Shown here piece after piece: positions 57,445 to 64,000 of a stretch of DNA of 64,000 nucleotides. The position numbers and the translations under genes were made by a program. The notes beneath the pieces were generated by a model, which ran no database searches, was not told the DNA's origin, and saw only the letters and a program-made list of their open reading frames with translations. The DNA comes from Dendrophyllia cribrosa (lineage: Eukaryota; Cnidaria; Anthozoa; Scleractinia; Dendrophylliidae), in NCBI GenBank assembly GCA_024195265.1, contig JAJLRJ010000004.1, forward strand, positions 39,670,460 through 39,734,459, in the 5' to 3' direction. Position 1 is the stretch's first letter. Each line of letters opens with the position of its first letter.

Positions 57445-58331
57445 GGTTTCACACTACAAGCTAAGACGTATACCTCAAGCAACAACTTGTCTCAAGCGCA
57501 CTTGAGATTCTCAAGTAACCGTCAGAAAATTAGCGCTCACACCTGATGAAAAAGTGTATTACTTGAAACATCAGTTGACAATCAATGTCCGCTGTATGTG
57601 TCTTTCAGTTGATTTATGTTTTGTTATTGGTCAAGTGCGTTCTCAAATGCGGTGTAGATCATACCTGTCTTCGTACTTTGACTTCTTTCAAATAGGCTCG
57701 TTTCCATGGTCATAAAGAAGGGGTCAAGTATGTGCATTTTTTTACATTCAAAGTAGGTTTCAAGTATGTGCATTTTTTTCACATTCAAGGTAGGTTTCAA
57801 CTATGTTCATTTTACTCTTTCACATTCAAAGTAGGGTTCAAGTATGTGCATTTTACTCTTTCACATTTAAAGTAGGTTTCAAGTATGTACATTTTACCCA
57901 TTCACATTTAAAGTAGGTTTCAAGTATGTGCATTTTACTCTTTCACATTTAAAGTAGGTTTCAAGTATGTACATTTTACTCATTCACATTCAAAGTAGGT
58001 TTCAAGTATGTGCATTTTACTCTTTCACATTTAAAATAGGTTTCAAGTATGTAAATTTTACCCATTCACATTCAAAGTAGGTTTCAAGTATGTGCATTTT
58101 ACTCTTTCACATTTAAAGTAGGTTTCAAGTATGTACATTTTACTCTTTCACATTTGAAGTAGGTTTCAAGTATGTACATTTTACTCATTCACATTCAAAG
58201 TAGGTTTCAAGTATGTGCATTTTACTCTTTCACATTTAAAATAGGTTTCAAGTATGTACATTTTACCCATTCACATTCAAAGTAGGTTTCAAGTGCACTT
58301 AGGGTATACTTAGAAGCCTTGGTGTGAAACC
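57445..58331. mobile_element. TIR element carrying a 41-bp minisatellite
   Basis: The tips GGTTTCACAC and GTGTGAAACC are inverted, followed by related subterminal GTATACC motifs. Between 57715 and 58290 lie about fourteen copies of a 41-bp unit (GGTTTCAAGTATGTGCATTT plus TACTCTTTCACATTTAAAGT). No coding sequence. It ends 12 bases before the ISL2EU element. Confidence 0.65.
57715..58290. repeat. 41-bp minisatellite
   Basis: Units alternate between TGTGCATTTTACTCTTTCAC and TGTACATTTTACCCATTCAC types, which suggests a higher-order dimer. Confidence 0.95.
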
Positions 58332-58475
58332 ACCAAAGGAATACACCTTATTCCAAAATGGCCGTCGCGCGGAAAATACTGGCGCGAGTTACACGAAAAC
58401 GAGGTCATAAGGGCCGAACTAAGATGTCGTACTGTTTCGCGTACTTATTAATAAACGGTTGATTCAAGAGAAAGT

Positions 58476-60563
58476 ATGGCAAACGCTTTGTATGGCCCTC
58501 ATTTGTTAACTGAAGAAGATATCCCGGGAAGTGCTCTCTCCGGAAGAAATCCTTCGAGCCTTAAAAATCCAGAATTACGGTTTTGGTTAAAATGTCGCGG
58601 AGACTCGTGCAAAGGTCTGTCAACAAAGGCACAGCTCGTTAAAAGGTAAGCTTAATTAGTTCTTTTAGAACTCAACTTTCGTCAGAAAGGTCTACTCTGT
58701 GTTTTTTTTTTTGCCGAATTTTGGTTTAAATGTTTCTTAATTTTCAGGGTGGAGGAATATGTCAGCAGAAGGCTGGATCAAAATATTGTTGATCCGGATC
58801 CGGGCATGATTTACACCAGACGAAAGCTTCACCATATGCGTTCGAATTCAGGAAACTCAGTAGACGACTTTAGTTCTACGGTAACCTTATCGACGCGATC
58901 GACGGTGATTAAAGTTCCATCGGATGGCTGGGGGACATCCCTTGTCAAAGCTCCTCTTTTTACACGAGCAGAGATGGACAGACATATTGGAAAGTCTGGA
59001 AAGAATATCGGTGGGGAGAAACACGCTCACCATTCGGTCCCCACTGGTTTTAAAAAGGCTAAAACGTACTTAGAAGATGAATATTTACATGATATTCAAA
59101 CCAATCATGATCAGCAGCACTTTTACTTTCGTGCTAAATGCTTCCACAGTTTTAGAAGAAATGAAAGCCCTCACAACTTAAATATTGCTTTATGTATTGT
59201 GTCTGGGGAGGTTGTTTATGCGAATTGTGGCCCTTCCTGTGCTGCCGGGAAATCCGGATTTTGCAACCACGTTTTAGCGTTAATGCTGAAAGTGTGCAAG
59301 TATACACTGTATAACTGTAAAGATACAACAGAACTACAGCATGAGGAAGATGAAAAGAGTTCAACAGCATGCACCTCAACCTTGCAAAGATGGCATCAAC
59401 CCAGGGTTGAAGGTATTTCATCTTATCCTATTATGGAAGTTGCTGTTTCCAAAACACGATTACAGACAGAGCAAAAAAGTTCCGGGATTATGTGTCACCT
59501 ATACGAAGCAAGAAAAGTTGACGTGCCAACTAAACTAAATGATTTTGTTGAAACTGTGAAGGATATAGATCCAGACCTTGGGTTGCTACAAACTTGTGAA
59601 CTGAACACAGGTAATGGGACAGATGACTATGTTGAAACAAGGTTTGGAAAAAGTCCAGCAGGAGCATTTGGCTCTTATCAGCTTGGTTTCCAAGAGAGTA
59701 ACTTCAAAGTTACAAGTAATTTACCTCCAATTCAAAGAGGTGCATCTGGTACAATACCAACTACAATACCATCTTATCCATCACTGCCATTAGATGATGT
59801 AAATGATGACTTCCTTTTGGATGTTCCCGAGGATCTGGACACCTTACAAAATAGACTTTTAGATGACCTTAAGGTAACTATGCTTGATGCAAATAAAATT
59901 GAAGAGAACACAAAAGCCCAGCACACTTGTAGTGCTTGGACTGAGGAACGAAAGTTTCGATTTACGGCATCAAATTTTGGTAGGGTATCAAGAAGAAAGA
60001 GAAATCATGAGAAGTTTTGTAATGATTTGTTGGATGCAAAACCTTTCAGATCAGCAAGCACTGACCACGGTATTAAATATGAACCTGTTGCATTGCGAGA
60101 GTACGAAAAATATATGCACAAGATTGGTCGCCCCATTAAAGTGGAAAAATCTGGGTTCTTTGTGTCACCAAAACTGTTTTATCTTGGGTGCTCCCCAGAT
60201 GGGAAAGTCATTGACATTTCATCAATAGATCAATTTGGCCTTGTTGAAATAAAATGCCCAAGCTCAAAGTTCAGTGTTACTCCAACAGAGGCCTGTAGTG
60301 ATCCACACTTCTTTCTAGAGGTTGTGGATGGAAAACCTAAACTAAAAAAAAACCATGTTTACTATGATCAAGTCCAGGGTCAAATGGCCATCACTGGAAC
60401 TAAATGGTGTGATTTTGTTGTATACACAAAAAGAGGTCTCAGCATTGAAAGGATTCATTTTGATGAGGAGCACTGGAAGAAAATGCGTGCAATATTAAAT
60501 TCAACCTATTTTCGTTACTTCTTACCAGCCGCAGCAAAAAAGAAATTTGGCATGCAAAAATAA
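58476..60563 (+). CDS. ISL2EU-associated YqaJ-type nuclease with SAP and SWIM domains
   Basis: Two exons, 58476-58645 and 58748-60563, joined at AAAAG|GTAAGC and TTTCAG|GGTGG in phase 2; 661 residues. Residues about 28-62 (LKNPELRFWLKCRGDS to LVKRVEEY) look like a SAP-type DNA-binding helix pair. A SWIM-like zinc motif CGPSC...CNH sits at about 217-232. The C-terminal third is a YqaJ/lambda-exonuclease-type PD-(D/E)XK domain: GIKYEPVALREYE (about 498-510), GCSPDGK (Asp about 541), VEIKCPS (Glu about 557, Lys about 559) and YDQVQGQM (about 596-603). All catalytic motifs are kept. The role in transposition is not established; end processing or DNA resection is inference. The start is chosen because exon 1 supplies a Met and the SAP domain. 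Confidence 0.9.
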
Positions 60564-61159
60564 CATGATCTATCAACTGAACTACATGTATGTACACAAT
60601 GGTTTGAACCTAGAAACTCTGAGTATATCACAGCCAAATACTCTATCAATTTAATATCAATATTGTCAGGTTCTAGAAAATATCCACACCCCCATGGAAG
60701 CTCTTTTAAGTTTAAATCCCCCCCCCCCCCCCCCCCCCAACACGAGCCCCTCCCCCTTGGCTTTTGAAATCACTTTCCCCTTGGAATTTTTTAAAAGACC
60801 TTTCTTGGGGTAGGTATGGTTATTTTCTGAAACCACACATTATAATGGCCGCCCATATAGGAGATTCTGGTGTCAATTTTTACAATAACTTAAGTTATTC
60901 TCGCATGCTGATTGGTCAATTTTTATCATCAGTAAGAGTACACACAGAATTTTAATTTATGCAAGAAGTCATCCTGTCAATTTTTAAGCCAATGAACATT
61001 CTTTATTGTTATCAGTTAGCCAATGAGAAAGCGAGAAAACTTATTGACAATGATTGCGTCAATTTGAATAAAACTCAGCAACTTGCCATGTTTACCGTGC
61101 ATTCACTCTTCATTTCATCCGGTTTTTTACAATTTTGGTGTTTTTGTTATTGTAAAAAA

Positions 61160-61339
61160 CAAAATGACGTCAGTTTTTTATGCGTCTGTCCTCTTATTGA
61201 TGATAAAATTCGTCATAACATTGTCAAAGTTTGCTGTGGATCCACTCGCCCACGGCTCTAGATCCACAGCACTTTGACAATGTTATGATGAATTTTATCA
61301 TCAATAAGAGGACAGACGCATAAAAAACTGACGTCAATT
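61160..61339. repeat. Long palindrome between the two ISL2EU genes
   Basis: The arms 61160-61240 and 61261-61339 are inverted copies (GACGTCAGTTTTTTATGCGT; CAATGTTATGA; TCCTCTTATTGATGATAAAA). It lies in the shared 3' region, where it could be a nested MITE or act on convergent transcripts. Confidence 0.8.
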
Positions 61340-61504
61340 TGTTAAAGTTACATTTAAGAAAGCAATATATTTGATAAAGCAATAAATGTGTACAGGGATT
61401 AATATGTACATTGATATCATTATCTAGAGCTTGTATATCTGAGCACTGCTCTAATATGTACACAAGGACTCTTTTCCCAATGACAAGGAAATATCCAGCA
61501 GTTT

Positions 61505-61735
61505 GAAGTGATGTTGTAAATTTGCCAGCAAAGACCTTGAGACTCAAGAGAGCAATGCATTTGTCATGTTTTGAGTCCTGGAAGTCAATGATCGAAGTCG
61601 ATGACCAAATTGAAGATGACAGGAGAACCAAGCAAGAAGAAAATATCTCTGAATTGAAAGGATAAAATAGGATTGAGGAACTTGAAATGAAAATTAAAAA
61701 CCTCAGGAAGCTTTAAATGCTGAAAAGGACTCAAA
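61505..61735 (+). pseudogene. Inverted, decayed fragment of a related THAP transposase
   Basis: The plus strand reads AKDLETQESNAFV, then VDDQIEDDRRTKQEENISEL, then RIEELEMKIKNLRK, with stops and shifts. The intact transposase on the other strand has ANEELETQESNNFDNAF, ADDHIENDRTTKQEENISEL and RIEKLEKKLKEFRE at the same order. So a diverged copy of the linker/coiled-coil region sits in opposite orientation just beyond the transposase stop. Confidence 0.75.
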
Positions 61736-63313
61736 TTACACACTAATAATGGGCTTTTGTAAGTTACAAAATACAGCGCATACCGTCCACATTTGGTTTA
61801 CAACACCAAACAAGTTTAAGGGAACAATACCATTCCATATATGAAAATTCTTGATCTTATTAATGGCTCTTTCTACATGAACTCTCAGGGATGCAATTGA
61901 TTGAGTTTTGACAACATCGTCTGGACTCATCTGTCCCTGAGAGCCCAAGAAAGGTGGAATGTTCAGCCCAACTCCAGGGGGGAGCAGGTCCTGCACTGTG
62001 AACCCCTTATCTGCCATGACCGAATCTCCATTGTTAAACTTCTGCTCCAAAAAACCACTACGCAGAACAATTTCTCTGTCAGAGATGTGCCCAGTGTATA
62101 ACTGGCTAACAAACGACAATGCTCCACCAGGTGTAATGCCCACAAGGGCTTTCAATGTAGTATGATTTTTATAAGAACTAAAAAGCTCGCTGTTTAAGCG
62201 AAGGCTGCTAGGCATCTGACATTTCACTTCAGTGCAATCAATTATTACCCTGGTAGAGGGATACTTTTCTTTGAACTGCTCAGGCATGTGCTTATTAATC
62301 AGTTCTCTTGATGGCCACATGGGCACATCCTTAAATTTTAAATATAAAAAGTTGACCCAGGTAATTATAACCCTGCTTATTGTAGCTTGGGATACACCGT
62401 AAAGATGAGCAAGATGTTCCTCTCCAAAACCCTGCCTTAATCTACACAAAGTAATAAAAAATTCTTCCTTGGGATGCAACAGCCTACGTCTACCAGGTTT
62501 TGGAACAGATTCACTGGGTTCACACACAACTGTTGTGTTTTGATTTGTGGAGGATGAGTGCCAATAGCGAATATTTTCACCATCCTCACCTGGGTCACAA
62601 AAATCGTACACAGCATCAAACAACTCTACACTGGGGAATCCCGTATAAAAGGCCATCGACTTGCTGTCCTTGAATTTATTTGAACAGAAAGTTTTTTTCT
62701 CGTACTCTTGGCAACGGGTCGTCAGATCGATTACTACTTTTTGCGCATCTCGGAGTTTAATGTCCAGTGCCTTCGTCTTGTCCTTTTCTGCCTCCAAAGC
62801 TTCACGAAATTCTTTAAGTTTCTTCTCGAGTTTCTCGATTCGTTCTTTCAATTCCAATTCTGAGATGTTTTCCTCTTGCTTGGTTGTCCTGTCGTTTTCA
62901 ATATGGTCATCGGCTTCGGTCTCCACTTCAATAACACGGAATGCATTGTCAAAATTGTTGCTCTCTTGAGTTTCAAGCTCTTCGTTGGCAAGGTTAGCGC
63001 CTGCATGCCGGGATTTTGGTGGCTTTCTCTTCTTAGGGGAATCTTTCCTCCACGAAAAAATCGAAGGAACAGCTGTAGAACACAGTTTTCTTCTGCCAGC
63101 GAGAGTCCTTTGGAAATCAGCCTTATTGAAGTGTCTGGAGCAAACCCTGGTGTGCTCAGTAATCTTAAAATGGCGACCAACATCCCTTCGAATTGCTCGA
63201 ATCCACGCTGTTGATACTTTCTTATCGTCCGGAAATTTGTGAAAAGATATCCTCTTGCCTTTCTCCTGATAAAGCTTTTTTGTGCAGTTCGGAACACAAC
63301 AGTTTTGAGGCAT
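61736..63313 (-). CDS. ISL2EU transposase, THAP + coiled coil + HTH + DDE
   Basis: 525 residues, single exon. The start is set at 63313 (MPQNCCVPNC), because the upstream in-frame ATG at 63436 lies in the TIR. A THAP zinc finger (about 1-90) shows C-x4-C (CVPNC), HKFP, a Trp, CSRHF and AVPSIF. An acidic linker and a coiled coil (ELKERIEKLEKKLKEFREAL, about 165-220) follow. An HTH_Tnp_4-like helix-turn-helix reads EEHLAHLYGVSQATISRVI. The DDE_Tnp_4 core has Asp359 (IIDCTEV), Asp435 (VMADKGF) and Glu481 (RVHVERAINKIK). All expected catalytic residues are present and there are no stops. It would bind the TIRs and cut at TA targets (family knowledge). Confidence 0.92.
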   Translation of the reverse strand: MPQNCCVPNCTKKLYQEKGKRISFHKFPDDKKVSTAWIRAIRRDVGRHFKITEHTRVCSRHFNKADFQRTLAGRRKLCSTAVPSIFSWRKDSPKKRKPPKSRHAGANLANEELETQESNNFDNAFRVIEVETEADDHIENDRTTKQEENISELELKERIEKLEKKLKEFREALEAEKDKTKALDIKLRDAQKVVIDLTTRCQEYEKKTFCSNKFKDSKSMAFYTGFPSVELFDAVYDFCDPGEDGENIRYWHSSSTNQNTTVVCEPSESVPKPGRRRLLHPKEEFFITLCRLRQGFGEEHLAHLYGVSQATISRVIITWVNFLYLKFKDVPMWPSRELINKHMPEQFKEKYPSTRVIIDCTEVKCQMPSSLRLNSELFSSYKNHTTLKALVGITPGGALSFVSQLYTGHISDREIVLRSGFLEQKFNNGDSVMADKGFTVQDLLPPGVGLNIPPFLGSQGQMSPDDVVKTQSIASLRVHVERAINKIKNFHIWNGIVPLNLFGVVNQMWTVCAVFCNLQKPIISV

Positions 63314-63452
63314 TTTGTACGGATTTCGACCAAATAGATACCTCAACGCAAGAATGTTACGAAGGAAAGAAAACAAGCGGCCCTTATGACCTCGTTTTCG
63401 TGCAACTCGCGCCAGTGTTTTCCGCGCGACGGCCATTTTGGAATAAGGTGTA

Positions 63453-63889
63453 TTATCTCGCTGTTGTGTTCAACGGGCATTGTTATGTAAATTAAGGAAG
63501 ATATCGGCAGAATGCGGGGTTCCGTGATACCACTATACACATGCAAGCCCCACACATGAACTCTACTAATTACCAAATAGTTGATATGGGTTAACTTATG
63601 GTAAATTATGACTTGTGTATCAGTGTATAAAATCCAAAATGTGGTATGGTAATTCAAGAGCTTGTTAGTGCAAACACCTGATTGATACTATACCTCAGTT
63701 TTGTACAAAAGTAGCAAGTTCAGAAGTTCAGGAAACTGAGATCGACGTTTCAGTGATTGATGCAGAAACTACATTTTTAACATACGATATATAATATATA
63801 GGAATGACACACTTTTACTACTACTACTACTACTACTACTTCTACTGCTGCTGCTGCTGCTGCTGCTGCTACTACTACTACCTACTACC

Positions 63890-63951
<62 letters not shown>

Positions 63952-63952
63952 G

Positions 63953-63999
<47 letters not shown>

Positions 64000-64000
64000 G
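63453..64000. other. GPCR-unit upstream block, copy C, and (CTA)n microsatellite
   Basis: 63545-63810 matches 43130-43395 (GTGCAAACACCTG, ACTATACCTCAGTTTTGT, TGATGCAGAAACTA). From 63815 to the window end it is (TAC/CTA)n with a (CTG)n tract at 63847-63870. No gene was seen. Confidence 0.7.

Larger units (their letters stand above)
58344..63450. mobile_element. ISL2EU-type DNA transposon, complete and apparently intact
   Basis: 5107 bp. The TIRs 58344-58416 and 63378-63450 are 73 bp with two mismatches by eye, tips CACCTTATTCCAAAATGGCC, flanked by TA (58342-58343 and 63451-63452). Two convergent genes: a YqaJ-type nuclease (+) and a THAP/DDE transposase (-). Pairing a YqaJ nuclease gene with this transposase and TA targets is the described hallmark of the ISL2EU group. 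Both frames are open, so the copy may be autonomous. Confidence 0.9.

Noticed and set aside
61959..62165. Plus-strand ORFs within 61901-63242
   Set aside because: Antisense shadows of the THAP-DDE transposase.

Overview
The window is eukaryotic, AT-rich and packed with transposable elements. Spliced genes with GT-AG introns, cnidarian-type class A GPCRs, a KPNA1/5/6-type importin alpha and the mix of mobile elements (ISL2EU, Ginger/KRBA2-like, Penelope-like, Crypton-like, BEL/Pao, LINEs, many MITEs) point to an animal, most likely an anthozoan cnidarian such as a stony coral. The species is inference; the gene families are read from the sequence.

Layout. 1-11.9 kb (+): a cluster of paralogous type I membrane proteins, each with many cysteine-rich repeats of about 25 residues, one transmembrane segment and a cytoplasmic tail with PPxY/NPxY-like motifs. 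One copy is cut by the window edge, one is nearly complete, one is a short relic next to a LINE, and one is short; two of them carry a one-base frameshift. 13.8-17.9 kb (-): the first three coding exons of pyridoxal kinase, with no further exon recognised. 21.7-39.4 kb (-): a complete 13-exon importin alpha gene (528 codons) whose introns host many TEs, including a decayed Ginger/KRBA2-like integrase element. 41.1-41.4 kb (+): two exons of a predicted secreted protein of unknown family. 42.2-44.2 kb: Penelope-like and Crypton-like relics. 44.2-54.2 kb: a segmental tandem duplication carrying two class A GPCR genes. Copy B is intact; copy A lost its start codon through a 60-base deletion, and its upstream flank was hit by a 1.9-kb TIR element that contains a hammerhead ribozyme motif. 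55.5-56.4 kb: RTE-like LINE and BEL/Pao relics. 57.4-58.3 kb: a minisatellite-bearing TIR element. 58.3-63.5 kb: a complete ISL2EU-type DNA transposon with 73-bp TIRs and TA target duplications, encoding a SAP/SWIM/YqaJ nuclease protein and a THAP-DDE transposase, both open. 63.5-64 kb: another copy of the GPCR upstream flank, then a (CTA)n microsatellite.

How the parts relate: the host genes (importin alpha, pyridoxal kinase, GPCRs, Cys-rich receptors) are unrelated functionally. The shared theme is local duplication and TE nesting. The ISL2EU element is the one self-contained system: nuclease and transposase are convergent between matching TIRs, and a MITE at 9.9 kb has the same ends and could be mobilised by it.
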